The notes under the pieces were generated by a model. That model was not told where the DNA came from. It saw nothing but the letters and a program-made list of their open reading frames with translations, and made no database searches. A stretch of 46,110 bases of DNA from Mycobacterium sp. (lineage in GTDB: Bacteria > Actinomycetota > Actinomycetes > Mycobacteriales > Mycobacteriaceae): contig NZ_JAFBAR010000021.1 in NCBI RefSeq assembly GCF_019247635.1, positions 1-46,110 of the forward strand. The letters run 5' to 3'. Below are positions 25,839 through 40,143 of the stretch, piece after piece; positions within the stretch are counted from its first letter, which is position 1; each line of letters starts with the position of its first letter. Position numbers and translations under genes: made by a program.

Positions 25839-26626
25839 CCCTCCTGGTTTGGTAACGCGTTGCTGTTCTCCGCGCCGGCCGCGGCGATCGGTCCGGTGCC
25901 AGCGCCGACGGGTTCCTGCAACTGGGCGTTGGCCAGCAGGCGTTCCAGGGCTGCCTCGACTTCGGCCTTCCAGCCCAGGCCCTTGTCCAGCTCTAGCCGG
26001 AGGCGGGGAAAGTAGGGATGCGGCGCGACCACCACGAAACCCACGTCCTTGAGGAAGTCCGCATCGATGATGCAATGCACCACCGAGCAGTCGCCGAGCG
26101 CCTCCAGAACCGGACGAGTGCCGGCGTCCACCGCCTGGGGATCTTGTAGCTCGGCGGCCGCCTCGGTGCGACCGAATGCTTCCAGCGCGCGCACGCCACG
26201 TCGGACCAACTCGTCGATGACCCTCGCAATAAGAGCCTGCGGTAGGTCGTCGGCGTCGGGCCCGGGTTCGATGCCCATCGAGGTCAACAAAACCGCGTCA
26301 GCGGATACCGGAGCGGTGGGGAAGCGCTGGGCCCGCGGCACGGCCCGCGGCGGCGCGTAGAGAACATATCCCAGACAGGCCGGCTCCACGTGACCCAGGT
26401 CCTCCTGATGGCCGGGCTCCGGCGCGGGGGCGGTGGCGACCTGGCCGCAGGAACCCCACTCCAGCATGACCATCGACAGCCAGGCTTCCTTCTCGAATTC
26501 GGGGTCGGCGAGATGGTCTTGGTCGCCGAGGGTCGCGGGATCGACTTCCCAAAAGACACAGCGGCGCGCGTGCTTGGGAAGCTGCTCGAAGGCTTCGAGC
26601 CGCAGCGGTGTGATTCGAGCCGACAC
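25835..26626 (-). CDS. GNAT-like acetyltransferase family protein (Rv3916c-like)
   Basis: A 263-residue conserved mycobacterial protein, by position and sequence the counterpart of Rv3916c. Segments such as CVFWEVDP, GYVLYAPPRAVPRAQRFP and LIARVIDELVRRGVRALEAFGR suggest a GNAT-like fold. The GTG start at 26626 has a strong ribosome site (AGGAG) five bases upstream; the frame is open to 26932 but that part is not conserved as far as I recall. Substrate is unknown. It lies downstream of parB after a hairpin and is convergent with cwlM. Confidence 0.82.
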   Translation of the reverse strand: MSARITPLRLEAFEQLPKHARRCVFWEVDPATLGDQDHLADPEFEKEAWLSMVMLEWGSCGQVATAPAPEPGHQEDLGHVEPACLGYVLYAPPRAVPRAQRFPTAPVSADAVLLTSMGIEPGPDADDLPQALIARVIDELVRRGVRALEAFGRTEAAAELQDPQAVDAGTRPVLEALGDCSVVHCIIDADFLKDVGFVVVAPHPYFPRLRLELDKGLGWKAEVEAALERLLANAQLQEPVGAGTGPIAAAGAENSNALPNQEG

Positions 26627-26969
26627 TAGTCTCCTGGCCTCCGTGCGTACCCAAGCCATGGCCCCGCTCTTCCGCGGACCCTTGAGACCGCCCGCATCGT
26701 CACGAGGTGATGCCAAATCGCCCGGCAGTCCCCCGACCGATGCGCACAGCAACCCCTCCAGGATAGGAGAATCGGCCGCCATCGGGCCAGTCCTGGCAAC
26801 GGCGCCCGACACACTGCCCCGGAACGGTTCCCGGCCCGGCGCCAACCGCGTCGGTGTCGAAACGCTTTGAGGGACTTGGGTTCTGGTGTCATTCTTGTCA
26901 TCCTTCACACTGCGGAACGGCCGCAGTGTCACAGTGACGTAATTACACCGTGTCCCTGGTCCGGGCTTA
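26627..26969. other. Intergenic region between parB and GNAT-like gene
   Basis: A 343-bp stretch without a convincing gene. The minus frame open to 26932 looks like an N-terminal over-extension, because a good ribosome site and GTG occur at 26626. It holds one strong hairpin (26907-26929). Confidence 0.6.
26907..26929 (-). terminator. Hairpin downstream of parB
   Basis: ACACTGCGG (26907-26915) pairs perfectly with CCGCAGTGT (26921-26929) around a five-base loop, 40 bp after the parB stop. No T tract follows. It probably marks the end of the rpmH-parB transcript or protects its 3' end. Confidence 0.5.
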
Positions 26970-27973
26970 TCAGGCCTTGCCCGGCGGCATCATCGCGATA
27001 ATTCGCTGTAGGTCATCCACCGAGGCGAACTCGACTACGATCTTGCCTTTGCGTTTGCCGAGGCTGACCGTGACCCGGGTGTCGAAGGCGTTGGACAGCC
27101 GCTCAGCAACGTCTTGCAGGCCCGGCATCTGGATCGGCTTACGGCGTGGGGCCGTCGGCTTGGCCGCATCGCCACGGTCGGCCAAGTTCCTGGCCTCATG
27201 GTTGGCAACCGTGACCGCCTCCTCGGTGGCTCGCACCGACAGGCCCTCCGCGACGATCCGGCTTGCGAGCTCTTCCTGCGCCTCGTGGCCAGCCTCCAGG
27301 GATAGCAGTGCCCGAGCGTGGCCGGCGGACAGCACACCGGCCGCGACGCGGCGCTGAACCGGGATAGGTAGCTTGAGCAACCGGATCATGTTGGTGATCA
27401 GCGGACGCGAACGCCCGATCCGTGCGGCGAGCTCATCGTGGGTGACGTCGAACTCGTCCAGCAACTGTTGGTAGGCCGCGGCCTCTTCCAACGGATTGAG
27501 TTGCACCCGGTGGATGTTCTCCAGCAGGGCGTCGCGCAGGAGATTGTCGTCGCCCGTCTCACGGACGATGGCCGGAATGGTGGTCAGGCCGGCCGCCTGG
27601 GCCGCTCGCCAGCGCCGTTCCCCCATTACGATCTGATAGCGCGCGCCGCTTTGGGACCCGCTGACCTCGCGCACCACGATCGGTTGCAAGAGGCCGAATT
27701 CGCGGATCGAGTGCACCAGCTCCGACAGCGCCTCGTCGTCGAACACCTGCCGCGGCTGACGCGGGTTGGCCTCGATGTCCGCCGGTGCGATTTCCCGGTA
27801 CACCGCCCCCATCGGCGGGGTCTGCAGACTGGGGCCTCCGATCACGACGTCCGCCGCCGCGGAACCCATCCGTGGGCCGAACGGCGATTGCGCGGAGTCA
27901 GCGTCGGCGGGTCCGGTCGGGATCAGCGAAGCCAACCCCCGGCCGAGGCCGCCCTTCCTGCGTGACGGCTGCG

Positions 27974-27977
<4 letters not shown>
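26970..27977 (-). CDS. parB: Chromosome partitioning protein ParB
   Basis: A 335-residue ParB/Spo0J protein. The ParB/CTPase domain (about 60-160) has [21 protein letters not shown] and [13 protein letters not shown] motifs, followed by a helix-turn-helix ([25 protein letters not shown]) and a C-terminal dimerisation domain. It binds parS, two copies of which lie at 28862-28877 and 29672-29687. ATG overlaps the parA stop (ATGA). Confidence 0.95.
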
Positions 27978-29730
<1,753 letters not shown>

Positions 29731-29753
29731 CTACACGGCTGTAACTCGAATGG

Positions 29754-30323
29754 TCAGTCGCGCAACACGACGACGTGGCGTGACGGTTCGACGCCCTCGC
29801 TCTCGCTATGCACGCCGGGCACCGCCGCAACGGCGTCGTGCACGATCTTTCGCTCGAAGGGTGTCATCGCCGCGAGCTCCTCACGGTCGCCATTCTCTAG
29901 GACTCGGTGCGCTACCTTGTCGCCCAGCGCGGCCAACTCCTCCCGGCGTCGGCGTCGCCAACTCGCGATGTCGAGCATCAGCCGGCTGCGCACACCCGTC
30001 TTCTGGTGGACGGCCAATCGGGTGAGTTCTTGCAGAGCGTCGAGCACTTCCCCACCGCGACCGACCAACTTGGTCAGGTCGTCACTCCCGTCGATACTCA
30101 CCACCGCGCGGTCACCCTCGACATCCAGATCGATGTCGCCGTCGAAGTCCAGTAGATCCAACAGCTCTTCCAAATAGTCGCCGGCGATCTCCCCTTCGGC
30201 GACCAACCGGTCCTCGAAGTCGTCGGATCCGTTACCCGTCGCCTCTACTGAAATGTCCTCGGTCGACTGTTCGGCGTCGAGTTCCGTGTCGAAGTCGCGC
30301 TCGGTTGTCTCCGCGTCCGTCAT
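29754..30323 (-). CDS. jag: KH-R3H RNA-binding protein Jag/EloR
   Basis: A 189-residue protein with an acidic N-terminal 55 residues, a KH domain (about 75-120, with SDDLTKLVGRGGEVLDALQELTRLAVH) and a C-terminal R3H domain (about 130-185, with MTPFERKIVHDAVAAVPGVHSESEGVEPSRHVVV). Family members bind RNA and influence cell elongation. ATG at 30323 is preceded by an AGAGAG ribosome site; the longer frame to 30536 overlaps yidC. Gap to yidC is 82 bp. Confidence 0.92.
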   Translation of the reverse strand: MTDAETTERDFDTELDAEQSTEDISVEATGNGSDDFEDRLVAEGEIAGDYLEELLDLLDFDGDIDLDVEGDRAVVSIDGSDDLTKLVGRGGEVLDALQELTRLAVHQKTGVRSRLMLDIASWRRRRREELAALGDKVAHRVLENGDREELAAMTPFERKIVHDAVAAVPGVHSESEGVEPSRHVVVLRD

Positions 30324-30405
30324 GGCTATCTCTCTTCCCTCGTCTCTTCTTGGTCTAAGGACGCCCGTGGCCATTGGTCTGGGGCCGCCCGTGGCCCGGC
30401 GGCCG

Positions 30406-31539
30406 TCAGCGTTTGCGTTTCCTCGGTCGAGCACCCGGCCGTGGCGTGCGATTCCCGGGACCGTTGTTGCGGGTTGCCGGATTCGTCCGGTCCTTCGCCG
30501 CCGCCGGTTTTGTCTCGCGAACCGGGCCGTCGGCATCCGTCTCGGCGTCGGCGGGCTCTCCGTCGCCTTCGCCTTCCACCGGAGCGCCGTTGTCGCTCGC
30601 CGGCGTCGCCTTGGTCTGGCGCTTGGGTTTGGCTCCCGGCGCCGGGGCGTGGGCCGCTCGCCGTTGGATGGCCTCCTGCTTTTTGGCCTCGTCCTCTTTC
30701 TCGATCATCCCGAACACGTAGTGCTGCTGGCCGAAGGTCCAGATGTTGTTCGAGAACCAGTACAGGATGATCGCCAGCGGAAGAAACGGACCACCGACAA
30801 CCACGCCGAGCGGGAACACGTACAACGCGAGTTTGTTCATCATCGCGGTCTGCGGATTTGCGGCCGCCTCCGGACTCTGCCGCGCAACGGAGGCACGGCT
30901 GTTGAAGTAGGTCGCGATGCCGGCCAGGACCATCACCGGCACGCAGACCGCAATCACCGCCGGGCGGCTGAAATCGGTGAACGCCTCCAACCCCCCACGC
31001 TGGGTCATCGACGCCCCGATCGGCGCACCGAACAGGTTGGCGTCCAGGAAGTGCTGCACCTCGCCCGGGCTGAACACATAGTTCCCAACCATGCGGTTCT
31101 GCTCCACCGACAGGTGTGGCTGGCCAATCCCGCCCTGGGTTCTGTTGAACGAGCGCAACACGTGATAGAGCCCGAGGAACACCGGGATCTGCGCGAGCAT
31201 CGGCAAGCAACCCAGGATCGGATTGAAGCCGTGCTCACGTTGTAGCTTCTGCATCTCCAGCGCCATGCGCTGACGGTCCTTGCCGTACTTTTTCTGCAGC
31301 GCCTTAATCTGCGGCTGCAACTCCTGCATCTGACGCGTGGTGCGGATCTGCCGGACAAACGGCTTGTACAGCAGGGCGCGCAGGGTGAACACGAGAAACA
31401 TCACCGACAGCGCCCACGCGAAGAAGTTCGATGGCCCAAGCGCAAACGCAAACAGCTTGTACCAAAGCCACATGATCCACGACACGGGGTAGTAGAAGAT
31501 GTCGAGGCTGAAGAAATCGAAGTTAAACAAGCAACTCAC
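30406..31539 (-). CDS. yidC: Membrane protein insertase YidC
   Basis: A 377-residue Oxa1/YidC protein with five or so transmembrane helices, the cytoplasmic hairpin [21 protein letters not shown] and the conserved hydrophilic groove region, and a long basic C-terminal tail rich in Lys/Arg (ending RPRKRKR), which can bind ribosomes. The GTG at 31539 has an AAGGGG ribosome site and fits the remembered N-terminus; the frame is open to 31692 only because it overlaps yidD. It overlaps yidD by 17 bp. Confidence 0.94.
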   Translation of the reverse strand: MSCLFNFDFFSLDIFYYPVSWIMWLWYKLFAFALGPSNFFAWALSVMFLVFTLRALLYKPFVRQIRTTRQMQELQPQIKALQKKYGKDRQRMALEMQKLQREHGFNPILGCLPMLAQIPVFLGLYHVLRSFNRTQGGIGQPHLSVEQNRMVGNYVFSPGEVQHFLDANLFGAPIGASMTQRGGLEAFTDFSRPAVIAVCVPVMVLAGIATYFNSRASVARQSPEAAANPQTAMMNKLALYVFPLGVVVGGPFLPLAIILYWFSNNIWTFGQQHYVFGMIEKEDEAKKQEAIQRRAAHAPAPGAKPKRQTKATPASDNGAPVEGEGDGEPADAETDADGPVRETKPAAAKDRTNPATRNNGPGNRTPRPGARPRKRKR

Positions 31540-31867
31540 TCTCCCCTTGCGCCGCGGCGCTCCTGGCATCGCCGGCCCGGCACACGCGGCCGTCCGGCGA
31601 GCGGTCGGGTATCGGATCCCATCCTCCCCGATGCCACGGTCCGCACTTGGCGAGCCGGACCACGGCCAACCCACTCCCCCGCACCAAGCCATATTCGGTC
31701 AGTGCTTCGACGGCGTACTGGCTGCAGGTCGGAACGAAGCGGCAGCTGGCCGGTCGCAACGGCGAAACCATGTGCCGGTACAGCTGGATCAGGTACACCA
31801 GGCCGCGGACCACCGGCCCGCCCGCGCGGCGACCAAGCGCCCTGGACCCCCGTGCGAACGACCTCAC
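31523..31867 (-). CDS. yidD: Membrane protein insertion factor YidD
   Basis: A 114-residue protein with the YidD motif [15 protein letters not shown] and [13 protein letters not shown]; the N-terminus is a hydrophobic/amphipathic stretch ([20 protein letters not shown]). It assists YidC-dependent insertion. GTG at 31867 overlaps the rnpA stop (GTGA) and gives a length close to the M. tuberculosis protein (120). Confidence 0.9.
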   Translation of the reverse strand: MRSFARGSRALGRRAGGPVVRGLVYLIQLYRHMVSPLRPASCRFVPTCSQYAVEALTEYGLVRGSGLAVVRLAKCGPWHRGGWDPIPDRSPDGRVCRAGDARSAAAQGESELLV

Positions 31868-32223
31868 CGCTGCCTGCCCGCCAGCTCGAAGGCGCGGCGT
31901 AACCCGGTTCGCAGCTGCTGATCCAACCATGCCGACGACACGTTGCGGCTGCTCGGCAACGCACGGATCACGACTTGATCGGCGGGATCCAGGTCGGTCA
32001 GCATCGTTCGCGCGACATGGCGGAGCCGACGGGCGATCCGATGGCGTTGCACCGCAGAGCCGACCCGCTTGGCGATGATCAGCCCCACGCGGGGCCCGTT
32101 AATGTCCTCGGCGCACCCCCGCCGGACATGCACAACGACATCGGGCTGTACGGTGCGCATCCCGTATCGCACGGTCGCGTCGAACTCGGCGGACCGCCTC
32201 ATGCGGTTGCGTGCGGGTAGCAC
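31864..32223 (-). CDS. rnpA: Ribonuclease P protein component
   Basis: A 119-residue basic protein with the RNR motif ([18 protein letters not shown]) and N-terminal [11 protein letters not shown], the RnpA layout. It is the protein subunit of RNase P, which cuts the 5' leader of pre-tRNA. GTG start at 32223. It follows rpmH after 23 bp. Confidence 0.94.
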   Translation of the reverse strand: MLPARNRMRRSAEFDATVRYGMRTVQPDVVVHVRRGCAEDINGPRVGLIIAKRVGSAVQRHRIARRLRHVARTMLTDLDPADQVVIRALPSSRNVSSAWLDQQLRTGLRRAFELAGRQR

Positions 32224-32246
32224 CGCTAGAAGACCTGTGCTTGCGA

Positions 32247-32390
32247 TCAGGCAGTTATTGCGCGGCGGCCCTTACGGCGCCGGTTGGACACGATGGACCG
32301 CCCAGCCCGGGTGCGCATCCGCAAACGGAAGCCATGCACGCGGGCTCGGCGCCGGTTGTTCGGCTGGAAGGTCCGCTTGCCCTTGGCCAC
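32247..32390 (-). CDS. rpmH: Ribosomal protein bL34
   Basis: A 47-residue, very basic protein beginning [20 protein letters not shown] and ending GRRAITA, as expected of bL34. GTG at 32390 has a GAGGAG ribosome site upstream. It is the first gene of the rnpA-yidD-yidC-jag-rsmG-parAB run and has a consensus promoter at 32559-32587. Confidence 0.95.
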   Translation of the reverse strand: MAKGKRTFQPNNRRRARVHGFRLRMRTRAGRSIVSNRRRKGRRAITA

Positions 32391-32558
32391 GGCATTCTCC
32401 TCGTCATCTCAAAATCAAGTCCGAGCCGCCCCGCCATCCAACCTGGCAACCGAGTCACTCGGATGTCAGCCAAAGGACGGTACCGCTACTGCCCGGCGCG
32501 GTCTCCAAGCGGATAACCTGGTTCGCAGCCGTATCGCCAACTTTCGGGCGACTGTTTG

Positions 32559-32587
32559 AGGGTACTGACGCGCGTTCGCCGGGTCAA
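32559..32587 (-). promoter_or_regulatory. Sigma-A-type promoter of rpmH
   Basis: On the minus strand a -35 TTGACC (32582-32587) and -10 TACCCT (32559-32564) are separated by 17 bp. The leader to rpmH would be about 160 bases. Confidence 0.6.
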
Positions 32588-32885
32588 ACCTGGCCTGCCC
32601 CAACGACACAGTCGTGACGCGATCTCCACATCCGCCGTCCCCAAACACCGTCCGTGGCTATCCGACACAAATCTAAAAACCACCCATCCGAATGCCCCTG
32701 AAACTGTTGGCAGCCGAACAGAAAACTGTTAGCTTCGGGCAGTGCCGTTCGGATTGGGGACGGCGGCAGACAATGAAGCGAGGATGGCTGATCGACTAGC
32801 TGTCTAGACGACCCCTGGCGGATCGTCTTCAGCGCGGAGATCGCGAGCCACGGCCGGCCGGTTGTGGCACGCTTAATAAACTGTC

Positions 32886-32916
32886 TTTCCACAGTTGTGG
32901 ATAACCATGTGGACAG
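32886..32916. other. DnaA box cluster upstream of dnaA
   Basis: Three DnaA-box-like sequences in 31 bp: TTTCCACAG (32886-32894), TTATCCACA on the minus strand (32896-32904, identical to the consensus) and CTGTCCACA on the minus strand (32908-32916). They overlap the region just upstream of the dnaA promoter and would allow autoregulation by DnaA. The rest of 32391-32974 holds the rpmH and dnaA promoters but no gene. Confidence 0.65.
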
Positions 32917-32946
32917 TTGATTGTCGCCACAGGTGATAGTTATACC
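32917..32946 (+). promoter_or_regulatory. Putative dnaA promoter
   Basis: TTGATT (32917-32922) and TATACC (32941-32946) are separated by 18 bp, with the start codon TTG about 29 bp further. TAGTTA at 32937-32942 is an alternative -10 box. Confidence 0.4.
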
Positions 32947-32974
32947 TCGATGTCGGGACCAGGGAGATGCGTCG

Positions 32975-34471
32975 TTGACCGATGATCCCGGTTCAGGTTT
33001 CACCACGGTATGGAACGCCGTCGTCTCCGAACTCAATGGCGAACCCGGCGCCGACGGTATGGCTCTGAGCCGGACCAGCCTCGCGACTCCCCTGACTCCT
33101 CAGCAACGGGCTTGGCTCAACCTGGTCCAGCCCCTGACGATCGTCGAGGGCTTTGCTCTGCTGTCGGTACCGAGCAGCTTTGTCCAAAACGAGATCGAAC
33201 GGCATCTGCGCGAGCCCATTACCGACGCGCTGAGCCGCCGCCTCGGCCAGCAGATCCAACTCGGGGTGCGTATCGCCCCACCCGCCGGCGACCAAGACGG
33301 TGATACCGCCGGGCCAGACGCCGAAGAGCTCGGCCTGGAAACGGATGAGGAAGACGAAGACGGTGAGGCCCTCGCCAACCAAAATTGGCCGACCTACTTC
33401 ACCGAACGTCCGCACAAGAGCGAATCGGGCGGCGCGGCCGGAACCAGCCTCAACCGGCGCTACACGTTCGACACCTTCGTCATCGGCGCCTCCAACCGGT
33501 TTGCCCACGCCGCCGCCCTGGCGATCGCCGAAGCCCCGGCCCGTGCCTATAACCCGCTTTTCATCTGGGGTGAGTCGGGCCTGGGCAAAACACACCTGCT
33601 GCACGCCGCCGGCAACTACACACAGCGACTGTTCCCGGGGATGCGGGTCAAGTACGTCTCTACCGAGGAATTCACCAACGATTTCATCAACTCGCTGCGC
33701 GACGACCGCAGGGTCGCGTTCAAGCGCAGCTACCGCGACGTCGACGTGCTGCTGGTCGACGACATCCAGTTCATCGAAGGCAAGGAAGGCATCCAGGAGG
33801 AGTTCTTCCACACCTTCAACACGCTGCATAACGCCAATAAGCAGATCGTCATCTCGTCTGACCGGCCGCCGAAACAGCTCGCCACCCTTGAAGATCGGCT
33901 GCGCACACGGTTCGAGTGGGGACTGATCACCGACGTCCAGCCTCCAGAGCTGGAGACCCGCATCGCCATCCTGCGGAAGAAAGCACAGATGGAACGGCTC
34001 GCGGTACCCGACGACGTCCTCGAGCTCATCGCCAGCAGCATCGAACGCAACATTCGCGAACTCGAGGGTGCCCTGATCCGGGTCACCGCGTTCGCGTCGT
34101 TGAACAAGACACCGATCGACAAGGCCCTAGCCGAAATCGTTCTGCGGGACCTCATCGCCGACGCCAGCAATATGCAAATCAGCGCGGCGACCATCATGGC
34201 TGCCACCGCCGAATACTTCGACACCACTGTCGAAGAGCTGCGTGGCCCAGGCAAGACACGGGCACTTGCTCAGTCACGCCAGATTGCGATGTACCTTTGC
34301 CGCGAACTCACCGATCTGTCACTACCCAAAATCGGCCAGGCGTTCGGCCGCGACCACACGACTGTGATGTACGCCGAACGCAAGATCCGCTCCGAGATGG
34401 CCGAACGCCGCGAGATCTTCGACAACGTCAAGGAACTCACCACCCGGATCCGGCAGCGCTCCAAACGCTGA
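32975..34471 (+). CDS. dnaA: Chromosomal replication initiator protein DnaA
   Basis: A 498-residue DnaA. Domain I (about 1-90), a variable acidic domain II (about 100-155), AAA+ domain III with Walker A GESGLGKT (residues 199-206) and Walker B VDDIQF, and domain IV with the DnaA-box-reading signature [14 protein letters not shown] near the C-terminus. The start is TTG at 32975 with an AGGGAG ribosome site, as in other mycobacteria. Domain II is shorter than I remember for M. tuberculosis (507 aa total). Confidence 0.97.
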   Translation: MTDDPGSGFTTVWNAVVSELNGEPGADGMALSRTSLATPLTPQQRAWLNLVQPLTIVEGFALLSVPSSFVQNEIERHLREPITDALSRRLGQQIQLGVRIAPPAGDQDGDTAGPDAEELGLETDEEDEDGEALANQNWPTYFTERPHKSESGGAAGTSLNRRYTFDTFVIGASNRFAHAAALAIAEAPARAYNPLFIWGESGLGKTHLLHAAGNYTQRLFPGMRVKYVSTEEFTNDFINSLRDDRRVAFKRSYRDVDVLLVDDIQFIEGKEGIQEEFFHTFNTLHNANKQIVISSDRPPKQLATLEDRLRTRFEWGLITDVQPPELETRIAILRKKAQMERLAVPDDVLELIASSIERNIRELEGALIRVTAFASLNKTPIDKALAEIVLRDLIADASNMQISAATIMAATAEYFDTTVEELRGPGKTRALAQSRQIAMYLCRELTDLSLPKIGQAFGRDHTTVMYAERKIRSEMAERREIFDNVKELTTRIRQRSKR

Positions 34472-34926
34472 CAACCGAAAACTTTTCAAAAAACTTCTCA
34501 CCCGCGCGTCACAGTGGTCACACGTCGGCGATGTGTGCGCCGTTGTGCACAATGCCTGCACAAACCCCGGCGCTATGCGGAATTACGTGCACACCCACGC
34601 GTCATCCCCACCCGGCCCAACACAGAGCACACAGCCGTCCACGCCGTCATCCACAGCCCACCCGGCCCGCCATCAGCACCACAGCCCGGTTGTCCACAGA
34701 ATGCACACCCCTTAATACTGTTACTGAGATCTCTTCGTTATTTCTTCTTTGAAGTACAGGTCTGGGGACGTCGTGCCGCATGGGGGGTCCGCAGCCCCGC
34801 CCGCGCCGTTCTGTCACAGTGCGCGATTACCTTTCAAGTTGACGTCAGAAGCTTTACGGTTGTTCTTCGACTGCCGTTGCGGGGCGGCCGACTGAACTTG
34901 AACTCCTGGTTAGGTGAAGGGACGCA
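34472..34926. other. oriC, dnaA-dnaN intergenic region
   Basis: A 455-bp non-coding stretch between dnaA and dnaN. It contains one perfect box TTGTCCACA (34690-34698) and looser ones: TTGTGCACA (34543-34551, palindromic TTGTGCACAA) and TCATCCACA (34647-34655). An A/T-rich stretch follows at about 34711-34755 and could be the unwinding element. Position matches the known mycobacterial origin. Confidence 0.85.
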
Positions 34927-36126
34927 ATGGACGCGGCGACGACACGAGCTGGCCTCACCGACTTGAAGTTCCGTCTAGTGCGAGAGTCCTTCGCCGACGC
35001 GGTGTCGTGGGTGGCCAAGAATCTGCCCACCCGGCCCGCAGTGCCGGTGCTGTCGGGTGTCCTGTTGACCGGCTCGGATGACGGCCTGACCATCTCCGGA
35101 TTCGACTACGAGGTTTCCGCCGAGGCTCAGGTCGCTGCCGAAATAGCTTGTCCTGGAAGCGTTTTGGTGTCTGGCAGGTTGTTGTCTGACATTACCCGCG
35201 CGTTGCCGGATAAACCCGTGGATCTTGCTGTGGATGGCAATCGAGTGGCGTTGACCTGCGGGAGTGCCAGATTTTCGTTGCCGACCCTTGCCGTTGAGGA
35301 TTACCCGACGTTGCCGACGCTGCCCGAAGAGACCGGGTCATTACCCGCGGATTTGTTCGCCGAGGCGATCGGCCAGGTTGCCATCGCCGCCGGCCGCGAC
35401 GACACCCTGCCGATGCTGACCGGTATCCGGGTGGAGATCGCTGGTGAGACGGTGGTTTTGGCGGCCACCGACAGGTTTCGGTTGGCGGTTCGCGAGTTGA
35501 CCTGGTCCGCCGCGTCACCCGACATTGAGGCGTCCGTACTGGTCCCGGCCAAGACGTTGGCCGAAGCGGCAAAGGCCGGTGCCGATGGTTCTGAGGTTCG
35601 GTTGTCCCTGGGGGCGGGCACAGGAGTCGGCAAGGACGGACTGCTGGGCATCAGGGGTAACGGGAAGTGCAGCACCACCCGGCTCTTGGACGCGGAATTC
35701 CCGAAGTTCCGTCAACTGCTACCGGCCGAACACACGGCGGTGGCCACGATCAACGTCGCCGAGTTGACCGAAGCGATCAAGTTGGTCGCGCTGGTAGCCG
35801 ACCGGGGTGCGCAGGTGCGCATGGAATTCGGCGATAACATGTTGCGGCTTTCCGCCGGCGCCGACGACGTGGGCCGGGCCGAAGAGGACCTCCCGGTCGA
35901 CTATGCCGGCGAGCCGCTGACCATTGCGTTCAACCCGACGTATCTGACCGACGGGCTGAGTTCGGTGCACTCGGAGCGAGTGTCGTTCGGTTTCACTACT
36001 CCGGGCAAGCCCGCGTTGCTGCGCCCGGCGTCCGACGATGACAGCCACACCACGGGTGGCGGGCCGTTCCCGTCGCTGGCCACCGACTACGTGTATTTGC
36101 TGATGCCAGTTCGGCTTCCTGGGTAG
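34927..36126 (+). CDS. dnaN: DNA polymerase III beta clamp
   Basis: A 399-residue sliding clamp with three clamp domains. The N-terminus [37 protein letters not shown] and C-terminus [11 protein letters not shown] match the mycobacterial protein (402 aa in M. tuberculosis from memory). The last residues form the usual hydrophobic pocket edge. ATG at 34927. recF follows after 12 bp. Confidence 0.97.
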   Translation: MDAATTRAGLTDLKFRLVRESFADAVSWVAKNLPTRPAVPVLSGVLLTGSDDGLTISGFDYEVSAEAQVAAEIACPGSVLVSGRLLSDITRALPDKPVDLAVDGNRVALTCGSARFSLPTLAVEDYPTLPTLPEETGSLPADLFAEAIGQVAIAAGRDDTLPMLTGIRVEIAGETVVLAATDRFRLAVRELTWSAASPDIEASVLVPAKTLAEAAKAGADGSEVRLSLGAGTGVGKDGLLGIRGNGKCSTTRLLDAEFPKFRQLLPAEHTAVATINVAELTEAIKLVALVADRGAQVRMEFGDNMLRLSAGADDVGRAEEDLPVDYAGEPLTIAFNPTYLTDGLSSVHSERVSFGFTTPGKPALLRPASDDDSHTTGGGPFPSLATDYVYLLMPVRLPG

Positions 36127-36138
36127 GTGCCGGAATAG

Positions 36139-37287
36139 GTGCACGTCCGGCATTTGGCACTGCGTGACTTTCGGTCCTGGGAGCACGCCGACCTCGAACT
36201 GCATCCAGGCCGGACGGTGTTTATCGCACCGAACGGTTTTGGGAAGACGAACCTTGTTGAGGCCCTGTGGTATTCGGCTACCTTGGGCTCGCACCGGGTG
36301 GGCACCGACGCAACATTGATCCGCTCCGGCGCCGAACGGGCGGTGGTCTCGACAATCGTCGTGAACGACAGCAGGGAATGCGCGATCGACCTGGAGATCG
36401 CCGCAGGCCGAGCCAACAAGGCCCGCCTGAACCGCTCCCCCGTCCGAAGCACGCGTGAGGTGGTCGGGGTGCTGCGCGCGGTGTTATTCGCTCCGGAAGA
36501 TCTGGCATTGGTTCGTGGGGATCCGGCGGACCGCCGCCGCTACCTGGACGACCTGGCCACTGTGCGGCGGCCGAGGGTAGCCGGAGTGCGCGCCGACTAC
36601 GACAGGGTGCTGCGCCAGCGCACGGCGCTATTGAAGTCCTTGGCCGGTGCACGATACCGCGGCGATCGCGCCGCGTTGGACACACTCGACGTGTGGGACA
36701 GCCGGTTGGCCCAACACGGTGCCGAATTGATTTCTGCCCGAATCGATTTGGTCAATCAACTGAGTCCCGAGGTGGAGAAGGCCTACCAGCTCCTGGCGCC
36801 GGGATCACGGGCGGCCTCGATCCGGTACCGCGCCAGCATGGACGGGCTGAATACCGCCGACGCCGACTTCGACTTCCTGGAAACCAGTCTGTTGGCCGCG
36901 TTGGCGGCCCGCAGGGACGCCGAGCTGGAACGGGGTGTCTGCCTGGTCGGCCCGCACCGCGACGACCTTGAGTTGCGACTGGGTGACCAGGTCGCGAAAG
37001 GCTTTGCCAGTCATGGGGAATCGTGGTCGCTCGCGATAGCACTGCGGTTGGCGGCTTACGAATTGTTGCGCGCGGACGGCGACGAACCGGTGCTGTTGCT
37101 CGACGACGTGTTCGCCGAACTCGATGCCGCGCGCCGGCGCGCGTTGGCGGCAGTGGCGCAGTCGGCCGAGCAGGTATTGGTGACGGCGGCAGTACTGGAA
37201 GACATCCCGTCTGACTGGGACGCTAGGCGGGTGGGGATAGCGATGCGTGACGGTGATTCCGGACGGGTGTCGGTGTTGCAACCATGA
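36139..37287 (+). CDS. recF: DNA repair protein RecF
   Basis: A 382-residue SMC-like ATPase. Walker [10 protein letters not shown] (residues 30-38), signature-motif region and Walker [16 protein letters not shown] near the C-terminus. RecF helps load RecA at gaps. GTG start at 36139. Its stop overlaps the dciA start (ATGA). Confidence 0.95.
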   Translation: MHVRHLALRDFRSWEHADLELHPGRTVFIAPNGFGKTNLVEALWYSATLGSHRVGTDATLIRSGAERAVVSTIVVNDSRECAIDLEIAAGRANKARLNRSPVRSTREVVGVLRAVLFAPEDLALVRGDPADRRRYLDDLATVRRPRVAGVRADYDRVLRQRTALLKSLAGARYRGDRAALDTLDVWDSRLAQHGAELISARIDLVNQLSPEVEKAYQLLAPGSRAASIRYRASMDGLNTADADFDFLETSLLAALAARRDAELERGVCLVGPHRDDLELRLGDQVAKGFASHGESWSLAIALRLAAYELLRADGDEPVLLLDDVFAELDAARRRALAAVAQSAEQVLVTAAVLEDIPSDWDARRVGIAMRDGDSGRVSVLQP

Positions 37288-37820
37288 CAGAGGCCAACGA
37301 CCAGCCCGAACTGACGGGCATCGACTTGGTGCGGCGCACTCTCGAAGAAGCCCGTGCTGCTGCCCGCGCGCAAGGAAAAGACGCCGGACGTGGTCGGGCG
37401 GCATCCTCGGTGCCGCGCCGCGTCGCCGGCCGACGTCGCAGCTGGTCGGGCCCCGGTCCTGACCCGCGCGATCCGCAACCGCTGGGCAGGGCGGTCCGCG
37501 ATCTGGCGAAAAGACGCGGGTGGTCCGCGCAGGTTGCGGAGGGCACCGTGCTCGGCCAGTGGTCGACGGTGGTCGGCCAGCAGATCGCCGAGCATGCCAC
37601 GCCCACGGCGCTGAGCGGGGGTGTGCTGAGTGTGACGGCGGAGTCCACGGCGTGGGCCACACAACTGCGGGTGATGCAGGCACAACTGTTGGCCAAGATC
37701 GCGGCCGCCGTCGGCAACGGTGTCGTGACATCGTTGAAAATCACGGGGCCGGTAGCGCCGTCCTGGCGAAAGGGGCCGCGGCACATCGCGGGCAGGGGGC
37801 CGCGCGACACCTACGGGTAG
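37284..37820 (+). CDS. dciA: DUF721 protein, DciA-like helicase loader
   Basis: A 178-residue protein with a variable, basic N-terminal half and a C-terminal DUF721 domain (about 75-165, with [48 protein letters not shown]). The M. tuberculosis counterpart Rv0004 is 187 aa. DciA proteins assist loading of the replicative helicase DnaB. It is translationally coupled to recF. Confidence 0.9.
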   Translation: MTEANDQPELTGIDLVRRTLEEARAAARAQGKDAGRGRAASSVPRRVAGRRRSWSGPGPDPRDPQPLGRAVRDLAKRRGWSAQVAEGTVLGQWSTVVGQQIAEHATPTALSGGVLSVTAESTAWATQLRVMQAQLLAKIAAAVGNGVVTSLKITGPVAPSWRKGPRHIAGRGPRDTYG

Positions 37821-37970
37821 GGAACTCAGCAGCCCCCGACAGCGTCGTACCCTCGTCGAACCGCGTCATGTGACGGCCGCCTCAGAGCCGCCAGGAAAGG
37901 ACATTGGCGCGTGGCAAACGTCATGACGCAACCGGAAGGAAGATATCGTGCGCACGGCGCGATCAGATAG

Positions 37971-40118
<2,148 letters not shown>

Positions 40119-40143
40119 CGACGTCCGACGACCCGAGGAATAC

